The notes under the pieces: model-generated
The model's database searches: none
The model's input: the letters and a program-made list of their open reading frames with translations, nothing else
What the model was told of the DNA's origin: nothing
Translations under genes and position numbers: made by a program
Assembly (NCBI RefSeq): GCF_000317045.1
Contig: NC_019703.1
Location: 2,096,501 to 2,160,500 of the forward strand
From: Geitlerinema sp. PCC 7407
Lineage (GTDB): Bacteria > Cyanobacteriota > Cyanobacteriia > PCC-7407
Reading direction: 5' to 3'
DNA length: 64,000 nucleotides
Shown: in pieces, positions 55,058 to 64,000 of the stretch
Layout of the letters: each line of letters starts with the position of its first letter
How positions within the stretch are numbered: position 1 is the first letter of the stretch

Positions 55058-56410
55058 TTAGAGATTAGCGCGGCGGCGGGCCTTCATCGCTCGCTCTCGG
55101 GCCTTGGCGAGGACCGCCTCTTCGTCGACGGTGAGAACCTGGCGATCGCGCATGACGATCCGGCCATCGACGATCACCGTCGTCACATCTGAGCCCCGCG
55201 CCGAGTACACCAGCGTCGCCACGGGGTCGTGCAGAGGCGTCATGTGGGGCACCTGGGTATCAATCAGGATGATATCGGCCAGGAATCCCGGATGAAGGCT
55301 GCCCAGAGAGTCAGCCATGCCGATGGACTTGGCACCGCCGCGAGTGGCCATACGAAAGACATCTTGGGCGACCAGCACCTCCGGCTGGCGGGTGACGACC
55401 TTGTGCAGCAGCGCGGCATCTTTCATCACCTGGATCATGTCCTGGGTGTTATTGCAGGCGGGGCCGTCGCAGGCGAGGCCGACGTTGACGCCCTTCTGGC
55501 GCAGCTCGGGGACCGGCGCTACGCCCGACGCGAGGATCATATTGCTGGTGGGGTCGTGGATCACGTGGGTGCCTGTCTGGGCGATCAGATCCATGTCTTG
55601 CTCAGAGAGATGGACGCAGTGGTTGAGCATGACGCGATCGCCCAGAGCCCCGACATCCGCCAGCATTTCCACATTGCTTTTGCCGGTCCGCTGACGCACC
55701 AGATCGTTATATTCCGGCGTTTCTGCGGTGTGGAGATGGAGATGAACCTGCTTCTCCTGGGAGAGCTGCACAGCATCCATGAAGGCACCCGGCGTCGAAC
55801 CCCAGGGAATTAGTGGCCCTAGACCAATCTGAGTGCGGTGATTTTGGCAGCGACAAATCAGGTGCTCGGAGCGCTGGACAATCTCTTCGCGGGTCTCGAT
55901 AAAGCCATCAAAGCCCTGCAAGAAAGTCTCATCATTGGAGCAGCGAAAGAAGACGGTGCGGATTCCGGTGCGATCGAGACTATTGACGGCGATTTCATCC
56001 ACGCCTTGGTCATAGTGGGGGCTAAAAAACACCTCGCAAATGGTGGTGTTGCCAGCTTTGAGATTTTCGAGGGCACCCAGCTCCATGCTGATGGCGTAGT
56101 CCTCGGGCTTGAAGGCCTGCATCAGAGGGATCTGGGAGTCTGAAAGCCAGTGCAGCAGAGCGCGATCGCTGCCGAGCGATCGCCCCAGGATCATGCACAG
56201 ATGGGTGTGAGCATTGATAAATCCCGGGCAGACCAGCATTCCCTGGGCGTCTACTACCTGGTCGACCGCTTGGACCGTGGCGGGATGGGGAGAGCCTTCG
56301 GCAACTTCTACAATATGGCGATCGCGAAGGATGATGTAGCCTTGATCAATCACTCGCCCTTCATCATCGCTGGTCAAAATCGTGCCGCCTGAGATCAAAA
56401 TGCTCGCCAT
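55058..56410 (-). CDS. amidohydrolase of the SAH/MTA deaminase-like group
   Basis: The 450-residue protein has the metal site of the amidohydrolase superfamily: HTH in GFINAHTHL near 65, HLHLHTAETPEYND, and a C-terminal DGPACNNTQDM aspartate. This resembles S-adenosylhomocysteine/5'-methylthioadenosine deaminase and chlorohydrolase-type enzymes. The likely substrate is an amino-purine or related compound. The start at 56410 is MASILISGGT, with an alternative 11 codons upstream. Confidence 0.85.
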   Translation of the reverse strand: MASILISGGTILTSDDEGRVIDQGYIILRDRHIVEVAEGSPHPATVQAVDQVVDAQGMLVCPGFINAHTHLCMILGRSLGSDRALLHWLSDSQIPLMQAFKPEDYAISMELGALENLKAGNTTICEVFFSPHYDQGVDEIAVNSLDRTGIRTVFFRCSNDETFLQGFDGFIETREEIVQRSEHLICRCQNHRTQIGLGPLIPWGSTPGAFMDAVQLSQEKQVHLHLHTAETPEYNDLVRQRTGKSNVEMLADVGALGDRVMLNHCVHLSEQDMDLIAQTGTHVIHDPTSNMILASGVAPVPELRQKGVNVGLACDGPACNNTQDMIQVMKDAALLHKVVTRQPEVLVAQDVFRMATRGGAKSIGMADSLGSLHPGFLADIILIDTQVPHMTPLHDPVATLVYSARGSDVTTVIVDGRIVMRDRQVLTVDEEAVLAKARERAMKARRRANL

Positions 56411-56502
56411 GAAGAGACTCCGAGACAGTTTATCGCAATCCAAGATCTCCCTTTTTGCGCTAAGGGATTCCTAGCTTCGCCCTTCTCTTCTATCACACTT
56501 TT

Positions 56503-59500
56503 TCAGACAACTCCCTGGACAGGCAGCGTGATGGTAAACTCAGCGCCGCCGCCCGCCAGAGACGAGACTTCGAGGGTTCCCTGGTGCTTGTCGACGACGA
56601 TTTGATGGGCGATCGCTAGACCGAGTCCTGTCCCTTGGCCCACCGCTTTGGTCGTAAAAAGATGATCAAAAATCCGATCGCGGATTTCCTCAGAGATACC
56701 CGGACCGTTGTCCTGAATGCGAATCACCACCTGGGGAGAATGGAGCTCTGTGCGGATGGTGATCCGGTTGGGATTTTTTTGCAGATCTTCAAAGGTGCGA
56801 TCGCGGTTGGACTCTTCAAGAGCATCAATGGCATTGGCCAGGAGATTCATAAAGACCTGATTGATCTGGCCAGGAAAGCAGCGAATCGGCGGCAGATCGC
56901 CATACTCTCGCACAATCTCCACCGCAGGGCGAGTTCCGTTGGCTTTCAGGCGGTGCTTGAGGATCAAGATGGTGCTCTCTAGGCCATCGTGAAGCTGAAA
57001 GGGCGTCTGGCGATCGCTGTCTGCCCGCGAGAAGGTGCGCAGACTCATGCTGATGCTGCGAATCCGGTTTACGCCCTCCCGCATAGACGCCAAGAGCTTG
57101 GGCAAATCTTCTTTGATATAGTTCAGATCCATGGCCTCGATCTCTTCGAGAATATCGGGCCCTGGCTCTGGAAAGGTTTCCTGATAGAGATCGATCAGGC
57201 CGAGCAGATCGTCGACATAGTTCCGCGCAGGAGTGAGATTGCCAGCGATGAAACCCACCGGATTGTTGATCTCGTGGGCCACCCCCGCCACCAAGCCGCC
57301 CAAAGCCGACATTTTCTCACTCTGCACAAGCTGGATCTGCATCGCTTGCAGCTCGCGAATCGAGTCTTCTAGCTTTTGGGCATAGTCCTGAGACTGCTGA
57401 TAAAAGCGGGCATTTTGGAGCGAGATCGCGGCCTGGGCGCTCAGCAGGTTGATAAACTGAATGCGATCGCTCGTGAATGCGCCAGCGCACTGGTTATTTT
57501 CCAAATAGAGAATGCCTGCAATCTGACCGCGATGGAGAATGGGCAAACACGCAACACTCTGGGGCTTCCGGCGAGCAATATACGCGTCATCTGCCCAAGT
57601 TAGCCTGTGGGCAGCGTTTTCCAGCACCATCTCTTCTTGGGTACGCCGGACATAATTGACGAGGCTCACCGGCACCTGATCGCTCTGGCTCACCGGAACA
57701 GACTGCAAAACGGTAATAGATTTTTGGCCCGTTTGGGGGGCGATCGCAATGCCTTCGATGCGCCACTCCTCCGCGTGGGGCAGCATCAGCACGCACTTCT
57801 CGGCACCGGCGTTTTCGAGCACAACTTCGATCAAAGCGGTGAGAAGACTATCGAGCCGAATCTCGCTGGAGAGAGTCTGAGCGGCCTTGATCACGGACAA
57901 AAGATCGAGAGAGTCGGCCGTGGTGCTGCGGCTATTTTGCTCTGGGAGGGCTTCTAGACCAGAGGCCAAAAGGGAACCCGGTGGACTTTGCAAAATCGGG
58001 GAGAGCCACTGACCGTAGCGCGCTTCTAGGTCTGCCACCTTGGCGGCGGCTCCCCAGCGCTCATAGGCGTAATAAGCATCAATTAGATAGACCTGAGCCA
58101 GCTTTTCGCGGCCACAGGCGAGATAAAATTCGGCGGCTCGCTCACAGGCGATCGCCTCCTCATGGATATACCCTGCGCCCTGGGCTCTCTGGATGGCGCG
58201 ATCGTACCACTCAGCGGCCTGCCAGGGTTGCGCCTCCACTCGATAGCGTTCGGCCTGGAGCAGGTCAGCTTTGGCCTGATAGTTGGTGGGGGCGTGCTCG
58301 GCCCAGCCCTGAACTTTTTGCTGACAGACCGCGATCGCCGCCAGCGCTGCGGGACGATCGCCTGGGGCCAGGGCCAGATACCCCGCCAGCAAAATCAGCC
58401 CCCGATAAAAGTAATACTCCGCAGAAAGATTCATGCCGCCCACAGCCACCACATAGGGCTCAGCCTGCTGACTATAGTCCTGGGCCCGATCGTAATTGCC
58501 AAAGAGATAGTTCAAAATAGCCTGGCAGCTATAGACCGAAAAGAGAGACATAACAGTCTGGCTCTCTTGGAGCATGGGGAGATGCTTTTGGACGTCAAAC
58601 CCCTTGCCCATCAGGCGATCGCGCGGCGCGGCTGGATCGGTCAGCTGCAGCGCTAGCTGATGAATAATGCCGGTATGCAGGATCAAAAACGCCTGTTTAT
58701 TTTGGCGCATGAAGCTGATATATTTTGCCTGCTCCTGGGTGACAGCGGCCAAGGGATAGCCCACAAAAAAGAGATTGTGGCAGTAGATAGTGCCGCTGTA
58801 GCCGGCATACTCGAGATCGCCCACCTCAAGGGCTGACTGGAAAGACTTTCGGAGGGCCTCCAGCGTCGTTTCCAGAGGATCTTTCCAGTGTTTGACAAAC
58901 CCAGCAAAAACCTCTTCCACTTTGCAGTTAATTTCGCTCACCGCAAAGTGCTCCAAAATGCTCACCCCCAGCTGACCAAACCGATATCCAGACTCGATAT
59001 CCCCCAGCACGCCGCACAGCAGCCAGCCATAAAAGACATAGGCAAAGGCAGCCAGAGGAGAGTTGCCGTGGCGAATGCAAAGCTCCACCATTTTGGCAGC
59101 CAGCAGTGGCATCAGATGGGGATAGCCGATCAGCACTGGCGCAAACAAAATCGTCAAAATTCGCATGGCCTCTTGTTTGGCCGGCTCGCTCATGGCAGGC
59201 AGATCGGCGAGATCCTCAATGGCGGTGAGGCCGCGATCGCGCATCTCCTGGTGAAGCTGCGCGACTAGGTCCTGGGGAGCGGTGTCCGGATCGGGCAGGG
59301 TGACGTCGAGGTCAGCCAGGGCGGGGCGAGCGATCGCCAAAACCGTCGATAGCTGATTTTGCGCAATTAAAATCAGCAGCTGCTTGGCGGTGATCTTGAC
59401 CTGGTCGAGGGGGTCGGTCACCCCCTGGCGAGCCTGCTCGACCAGCTGCTCCGCCCGCCCAAAATCCGTCATCAAATAGGCGGCTTCAATGGCTTCAAGG

Positions 59501-61908
59501 TACACATCGAGCATGAGCGCATAGTGCTCTTGCCAAGCCGTCGGGGGGAGGAGCATGAGGGCAGCCTGGAGATAGCGATCGGCAGGTTCATAGGCCGTTG
59601 CGCCCTTGGCCTTCCGGCTGGCCGTGAGATTGAGCTGTGCTAACTGCTCTCGCTCCGATGGCTCAGTCAACAGCTCCAGCCCCATATTGAGCTGATTCAC
59701 GATCTCAAAGATGCGCTCTTCGAACTGCTGAGGCGGCGTGTTGCGCAGCAGCTGCTGACCGATCTTGAGATGAGTCAGGCAGCACTCATCGGCGAAAATC
59801 AAGCTGTAGGCAGCCTGCTGGACGCGATCGTGGAGAAACTTGTAGGCGATCGCGCTGTCTTCCCAGTCGGGCAAGCCCCCCTGGGGCAGGGGCTGAAAGA
59901 CCTTGTAGTTTTCGTTGCGCGGGACTATCAGCCCCTCTTGAATGGCGCGCCACAGGTCCGTCGCGGTGTCTCTTGGCGTCTTTTCATGGACGATCGCCAG
60001 CGTCGCCAGATCAAACTGATTCCCAATGCAGGCCGCCAGCTGAAGCACCTTTTGCGTCGCGGCGGGCAGGCGCTGGAGCTGCGTCGAGACAAACTCCACC
60101 ACATCATCACTCATCATGAGATTGTGGATAGCTGCAATGTCATACTGCCAGCCGCCCATCTCCGGGCTAAAGCGCACCAAACCGTCTTCGGCCAGCGCCC
60201 GCAGCAGCTGAGTGGAAAAGAAAGGATTGCCCCGCGTCTGCTGATACATCACCTGGGTCAGCGGCCCTGCGGTCTCCGCCGAGCACAGCAAAGCGTCAGC
60301 AATCATTTGGTTGAGATCGGCGGGCTGGAGCGGCTCAAGGTGCAGCCGATGGAGCATGGTGCCCGCCTTCTCGATTTGCGCGATCGCCTCTCGCAGGGGG
60401 TGAGATTCGCCCACCTCCCGATCCCGATAGGCCCCGATCACCAGCAGATAGGGGGTCTCAGCCTTGCCCAGCAGAGTCTGCAAAAGCTGGAGCGAAGGAT
60501 TATCGGCCCACTGAAGATCATCAATAAACATCACCAGTGGATGATCCGGCGTGGCAAACAGCTGGATGAACTTTTGCAGCAGCCGATTAAACCGCGTTTG
60601 GGCCGCATCCCCCGTCAGCGGCGGCACCGGCGGCTGGGGACCGAGGATCACCCCCAGCTCCGGCAGCACATCGATAATGACCTGAGCGCTGTCTCCCAGG
60701 GCCTGGAGGATCTCACGCTTCCACTGCTCGATCTGGGCGTCGCTTTCGCTCAGCAGCTGCTCCATCAGATCTTCGAAGGCCTGGACCAGGGCGTAAAACG
60801 GGATATTGTGCTGGAACTGATCGAACTTTCCCTGAATGAAATATCCCCGCTGGCGCAAAATCGGCTTGTGGATTTCGTGGATCACAGCGGTCTTGCCGAT
60901 GCCCGAAGCGCCCGTCACCAACATCACTTCGGTGGTGCCCAGACTCACGCGCTCGAAGGCAGACAGCAGGGTTTTTACCTCAGCGTCGCGGCCGTAGAGC
61001 TTCTCTGGGATCGTGAAGCGATCGCTGCGATCGCGCTCCCCCAGCTCAAAAAGTGGCACCAGTCCCGATTGCTGATAGACCTGTTGGCAGTGCAGCAAAT
61101 CGTGCCGCAGCCCCGTTGCGCTCTGGTAGCGATCCTCCGCATTTTTGGCCAACAGCCGGGTCACCACCGCCGAGAGCCCCTCCGGGACCGCCGGACGCAG
61201 CTGGTGGATGGGGATGGGCTGGCGCGCCAGATGGGCATGGACCATCTCCATGGGATCTTCGAAGTTGAAGGGGATCTGGCCCGTCAGCAGCTCATAGAAC
61301 GTAACGCCTAGGGAATAAAAGTCGGCGCGATAGTCAATGCCCCGATTCATTCGCCCTGTTTGTTCAGGCGCGAGATAGGCCAGGCTGCTCTCTAGCGTCT
61401 GCGGAATGGGCATTTCCTGGCTTTCTCGGGGCAGCAAAGAGGCAATGCTAAAGTCAATCAGCTTGATGTGGCGGGTAACCGGATGAATCAGAATATTATC
61501 GGGTTTGATATCTCTATGAATAATGTGATGCTGATAGAGAGATTCGAGCACCTCAGTCATCTGTAAGGCGATCGCAAAAAATATCTCTAGATCCAATGGC
61601 TGAGCCGCTGCATACTGACTTAGAGAAATGCTGCCATCATCGGCCATTACCAGCACATAGCCGTTTCGATATCGCTCCAAACCATAGATTTGGACAAAGC
61701 GATCGCCCTCTAGATGCTTGGCAATGCCATACTGATTTTTGAGATGCAGCAGCTCTCGCAGGCTGGGATATTCTCGCTTGAGGCTTTTGAGAACCACTGG
61801 CCGCTGATCCGCTTCCCGCACCGCGCGATAAAGAATGGTGCGAGGACTCTCATAGAGCGTCTCGACCAGACAGTAGCCTGAAATAGTGGGGAAGGGATAG
61901 GTCTGCAT
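56503..61908 (-). CDS. giant Ser/Thr kinase-ATPase-GAF-histidine kinase, 1,801 aa
   Basis: Order of domains: a Ser/Thr protein kinase (about 1-260, with IIHRDIKPDNILIHP and IDFSIAS), a large AAA/STAND ATPase (Walker A TGASGIGKTAV near 330; FIDDLQWADNPS), a long helical repeat region, a GAF domain (about 1360-1520), and a histidine kinase core (GVAHEINNPVGFI, then HATPase NLLANAIDAL, DNGPGISEE, GTGLGLAIAHQIV). Such fusions are common in cyanobacteria and integrate several signals. No response regulator is adjacent. It starts at 61908 with MQTYPFPTISGY. Confidence 0.88.
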   Translation of the reverse strand: MQTYPFPTISGYCLVETLYESPRTILYRAVREADQRPVVLKSLKREYPSLRELLHLKNQYGIAKHLEGDRFVQIYGLERYRNGYVLVMADDGSISLSQYAAAQPLDLEIFFAIALQMTEVLESLYQHHIIHRDIKPDNILIHPVTRHIKLIDFSIASLLPRESQEMPIPQTLESSLAYLAPEQTGRMNRGIDYRADFYSLGVTFYELLTGQIPFNFEDPMEMVHAHLARQPIPIHQLRPAVPEGLSAVVTRLLAKNAEDRYQSATGLRHDLLHCQQVYQQSGLVPLFELGERDRSDRFTIPEKLYGRDAEVKTLLSAFERVSLGTTEVMLVTGASGIGKTAVIHEIHKPILRQRGYFIQGKFDQFQHNIPFYALVQAFEDLMEQLLSESDAQIEQWKREILQALGDSAQVIIDVLPELGVILGPQPPVPPLTGDAAQTRFNRLLQKFIQLFATPDHPLVMFIDDLQWADNPSLQLLQTLLGKAETPYLLVIGAYRDREVGESHPLREAIAQIEKAGTMLHRLHLEPLQPADLNQMIADALLCSAETAGPLTQVMYQQTRGNPFFSTQLLRALAEDGLVRFSPEMGGWQYDIAAIHNLMMSDDVVEFVSTQLQRLPAATQKVLQLAACIGNQFDLATLAIVHEKTPRDTATDLWRAIQEGLIVPRNENYKVFQPLPQGGLPDWEDSAIAYKFLHDRVQQAAYSLIFADECCLTHLKIGQQLLRNTPPQQFEERIFEIVNQLNMGLELLTEPSEREQLAQLNLTASRKAKGATAYEPADRYLQAALMLLPPTAWQEHYALMLDVYLEAIEAAYLMTDFGRAEQLVEQARQGVTDPLDQVKITAKQLLILIAQNQLSTVLAIARPALADLDVTLPDPDTAPQDLVAQLHQEMRDRGLTAIEDLADLPAMSEPAKQEAMRILTILFAPVLIGYPHLMPLLAAKMVELCIRHGNSPLAAFAYVFYGWLLCGVLGDIESGYRFGQLGVSILEHFAVSEINCKVEEVFAGFVKHWKDPLETTLEALRKSFQSALEVGDLEYAGYSGTIYCHNLFFVGYPLAAVTQEQAKYISFMRQNKQAFLILHTGIIHQLALQLTDPAAPRDRLMGKGFDVQKHLPMLQESQTVMSLFSVYSCQAILNYLFGNYDRAQDYSQQAEPYVVAVGGMNLSAEYYFYRGLILLAGYLALAPGDRPAALAAIAVCQQKVQGWAEHAPTNYQAKADLLQAERYRVEAQPWQAAEWYDRAIQRAQGAGYIHEEAIACERAAEFYLACGREKLAQVYLIDAYYAYERWGAAAKVADLEARYGQWLSPILQSPPGSLLASGLEALPEQNSRSTTADSLDLLSVIKAAQTLSSEIRLDSLLTALIEVVLENAGAEKCVLMLPHAEEWRIEGIAIAPQTGQKSITVLQSVPVSQSDQVPVSLVNYVRRTQEEMVLENAAHRLTWADDAYIARRKPQSVACLPILHRGQIAGILYLENNQCAGAFTSDRIQFINLLSAQAAISLQNARFYQQSQDYAQKLEDSIRELQAMQIQLVQSEKMSALGGLVAGVAHEINNPVGFIAGNLTPARNYVDDLLGLIDLYQETFPEPGPDILEEIEAMDLNYIKEDLPKLLASMREGVNRIRSISMSLRTFSRADSDRQTPFQLHDGLESTILILKHRLKANGTRPAVEIVREYGDLPPIRCFPGQINQVFMNLLANAIDALEESNRDRTFEDLQKNPNRITIRTELHSPQVVIRIQDNGPGISEEIRDRIFDHLFTTKAVGQGTGLGLAIAHQIVVDKHQGTLEVSSLAGGGAEFTITLPVQGVV

Positions 61909-62494
61909 TGCAGTGGAGCCTCCGACTTCAGGTTGGCGCAAAAGCCATTATTCCCTATCATGGCGAAAAAGCTTTCAAAGAAAGCCCAAACGACCGGGTG
62001 ATTTTGGCATCATCCAGTTGGGTCGGCGACAGCTTCAATTCAGATACCTCAGCGCGATCGCTGCCCTGTCAGAGATCCGCTCACCCAAAGCGACCCATCA
62101 AAGAGATATCTACCGCAAATCTTATACTCCCAGTCCTCCTCGCAGCGCTGCCTTGACAGCCGCCAGCTCCCTAGCCAGCGATCAGTCAGCCAGATCGATA
62201 CCACCCCTTCTGAGATCACCTTTGACTATACGCCCTAGTCCTGTGGTCTCTAGCTCAAAAGCATCATACTCATTCTTCCAGCGTACTTTAATTAAAAATT
62301 TTGGGTAAAAGATCGCTCTTTTTGGCGGGCGCTAAAGCTCGCAAAAATGCTGATTTTAGGCCTTTTTAGGCGATCGCCCGCCAAAATATAACGCTTAATA
62401 AATTTTTCTAGAAAAAGATGAAGATCTATCGCCAAAATGAAACCTTGCTAGGCCCAAGCGAGGGAAAAGAGTATCTTGTGACATACTCCCGCGC
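61909..62494. other. intergenic region with no recognised gene
   Basis: This 586-base stretch upstream of the giant kinase probably contains its promoter. Frames here are short and lack ribosome sites. I see no tRNA or operator. Confidence 0.45.
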
Positions 62495-62518
62495 TCATGC
62501 TGACGCGTAGAGCACGGG
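62488..62518 (-). repeat. terminal hairpin of an IS200/IS605-type element
   Basis: CCCGCGCTC and GAGCACGGG pair with one mismatch around the end of the TnpB remnant. Such subterminal hairpins are typical of the right end of IS200/IS605 elements. Confidence 0.45.
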
Positions 62519-62638
62519 CTTCTCAGTGACCCCTGATATCCCATCGGGCGTGTCCTGGGCTTTATCGACGATACGAGATGCCCCACCGCACCGGAACAAT
62601 ACTAAAGAGGTTTGTTCATCCTTTGTACTGCTGGACTT
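62495..62638 (-). pseudogene. TnpB C-terminal remnant
   Basis: This open stretch of 47 codons ends in GVTEKPVLYASA before its stop (62495-62497), a C-terminal ending seen in IS200/IS605-family TnpB proteins. Upstream the frame is closed by a TAA, so only the tail is left. It lies in the gap between the giant kinase and a small hypothetical gene. Confidence 0.45.
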
Positions 62639-62942
62639 TTACCTGCTCACAGAAGCAACGACAAATCGTCTGTTTCCAGGCAGAACCCCCAACTCCAGGT
62701 TGTCAAGGGTCAGATGCTAGGGCGGCGATTCGCTCAAATCCTGAGCCTGAGTTTATCAAGCCCGTTTTGCATCATGAACACTTTACTCGTTTGCTCCACC
62801 TCTCCGTCCCGCACCTGCGGCATCGGTCAGAGGGGTGTCGTCATCTCGCTCGCATTCACTCAGCGCCAAATCAAAGATGATGGCGTGAGGCTTCTGCTGC
62901 TTTAGTTAAAAAAACTTGCAAGGGCTGGAGGCAAGGATTGTT
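62639..62942. other. intergenic region, probable insertion-sequence debris
   Basis: This 304-base stretch follows the TnpB remnant. Overlapping short frames give no recognisable protein. It may be decayed element sequence. Confidence 0.35.
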
Positions 62943-63140
62943 ATGGTTTTGTTTGACCAACAGGATCAACGCTGGACTAAGGATGGCGCTCTCAAGCAAG
63001 CCTTAGCATTTCTCCCCCAGCAGCGGGGGGAATTTGCGGCCTATATCGACTACATTTGCACCCTTGAGCAGCAGGGCCAATTAGCACCAGAAGCGGCCTA
63101 TGTCCATATCAAGACTTTTTGGCAAAACCAAAAACCATAG
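62943..63140 (+). CDS. small hypothetical protein, 65 aa
   Basis: This short soluble protein begins MVLFDQQDQRWTKDGALKQA and ends with IKTFWQNQKP. It is helical with many Gln. The ATG at 62943 was chosen over an in-frame start nine codons earlier. I do not recognise a family, but codon use fits a real gene. Confidence 0.5.
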   Translation: MVLFDQQDQRWTKDGALKQALAFLPQQRGEFAAYIDYICTLEQQGQLAPEAAYVHIKTFWQNQKP

Positions 63141-63168
63141 GCCACTCATTGTCTGGTTTTCAGAAGCG

Positions 63169-64000
63169 TTAGGAGCTGGGCTGGGCAGGCAGTGTCCCCA
63201 GGCGAGCCGTGAGGCCAAGAGAGCGATCGCCTCTTTGGACCTGGAGCTTCACCTCGTCGCCTACTTTTTGCTGCGACACCAGCTTCTGAATCTCGGCTGC
63301 ATCCTTCACTGATTGACCATCCACCGTCGTTATCACATCCCCGGCCTGCAGGCCGGCTTGAGTCGCTGGGGAGCCCGGCACAACGTTGGTTACCAAAATC
63401 CCAGTGTCGGCGCGGACCGTGAAGGGAAGATCCGTCGTGTTGGCAAGCTCGCGCTGCACATCCGGCGTCAGAGTCACCATTTGGATCCCCAGATAGGTGT
63501 GCTCGGCCCGGCCCGTGGCGATGAGCTGATCGGCGATCTGCTTGGCAGTACTAATCGGAATCGCAAAACCGATGCCCTGGGCTCCCTGAATGATCGCCGT
63601 GTTGACCCCGATCACCTCGCCGCGGCTGTTGAGGAGAGGGCCGCCGGAGTTGCCGGGGTTGATGGCGGCGTCGGTCTGGATAAAGTCGACTCGCTTGTCC
63701 GGGATGCCGACTTGGCCGCTGGATCGCCCGGTGGCGCTGACGATCCCCACAGTGACGGTGTTGTCGAGGCCCAGGGGATTGCCAATGGCGATCGCCCACT
63801 CTCCGGGCTGGATCGCCTCCGAGTCGCTGAGGCGGACGGACGGCAAACCAGTCGCCTCCACCTTGACCACTGCCACATCGGTCACCGGATCGCTTCCGAG
63901 TACCTTACCCTGGAGCGTGCGCCCGTCTTTGAGGGTGACTTCGACGGAGTCTGCTCCCGCCACAACGTGGGCATTGGTGAGGATGTGGCCAGACTGATCG
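63169..64000 (-). CDS. HtrA/Deg-type serine protease, 5' end beyond window
   Basis: This is the C-terminal part of a periplasmic or thylakoid-lumen Deg protease. Visible parts of the catalytic triad are the His in LTNAHVV at the window edge, an Asp in [11 protein letters not shown], and the Ser in [16 protein letters not shown] domain follows, starting near [18 protein letters not shown]. The gene continues past 64000 on the minus strand, so its signal peptide and N-terminus are not seen. It resembles cyanobacterial HhoA/HhoB/HtrA. Confidence 0.9.
   Translation of the reverse strand, partial: DQSGHILTNAHVVAGADSVEVTLKDGRTLQGKVLGSDPVTDVAVVKVEATGLPSVRLSDSEAIQPGEWAIAIGNPLGLDNTVTVGIVSATGRSSGQVGIPDKRVDFIQTDAAINPGNSGGPLLNSRGEVIGVNTAIIQGAQGIGFAIPISTAKQIADQLIATGRAEHTYLGIQMVTLTPDVQRELANTTDLPFTVRADTGILVTNVVPGSPATQAGLQAGDVITTVDGQSVKDAAEIQKLVSQQKVGDEVKLQVQRGDRSLGLTARLGTLPAQPSS

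Noticed and set aside
59770-61311. 513-codon antisense frame
   Set aside because: It lies fully opposite the kinase gene, whose domains are clear; long antisense frames are expected in GC-rich coding DNA.

Overview
The window is cyanobacterial chromosome. The octamer GCGATCGC (HIP1) is scattered throughout, and the gene content fits: light-dependent protochlorophyllide reductase, KaiC-like ATPase, ClpS, caspase and TPR-CHAT proteins, bacterial Trm1, and a cyanobacterial-type arsenate reductase with Cys8/80/82. GC content is fairly high over most of the window. I cannot name the species. I found no rRNA, tRNA or CRISPR array.

The centrepiece is a perfect inverted duplication at 13611-19769. 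Two arms of 3,079 bp mirror each other around a single base, 16690. Each arm carries a complete, identical 876-residue telomere resolvase (protelomerase) gene. The two genes point away from an AT-rich centre that looks like a hairpin-telomere junction. The protein has a first catalytic domain with R149/K174/R262/H290/Y309 and a second, decayed copy of that domain. This is followed by a coiled coil and a basic C-terminal domain. The simplest reading is that this is where two hairpin-capped ends of a linear replicon, sharing identical terminal inverted repeats, were joined in the assembly or in a replication intermediate. A real internal palindrome and an assembly artefact remain alternatives. 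The left breakpoint lies inside a ferredoxin gene, whose last codons reappear as a stub at the end of the right arm.

Left of the palindrome (1-13.6 kb) are YraN, QueA, a secreted caspase next to a 1,667-residue TPR-CHAT protein, a PEP-CTERM protein, an ACT-malic enzyme, a 2TM protein and a [2Fe-2S] ferredoxin. Right of it (19.8-26 kb) is an iron-uptake locus: tonB diverges from exbB-exbD-fecD-fecC-fecE, and the shared intergenic region holds two nearly identical Fur-like boxes. Next come an NB-ARC ATPase, a KaiC-like protein, and cydA-cydB (26-33 kb).

From 33.5 to 40.1 kb there is an unusual cluster. It has two asparagine-synthetase-like enzymes without the N-terminal nucleophilic cysteine, a diaminopimelate-decarboxylase-like protein whose PLP lysine is replaced by valine, a membrane-anchored protein, and a zinc-ribbon/membrane/TOPRIM-like protein. 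Then come small hypotheticals, an arsenic locus (arsR, acr3, arsC) with a visible promoter and terminator, and a largely housekeeping stretch (44.9-56.4 kb). The window ends with a 1,801-residue serine/threonine kinase-ATPase-GAF-histidine kinase, a TnpB remnant, a short hypothetical gene, and an HtrA protease cut by the window edge.
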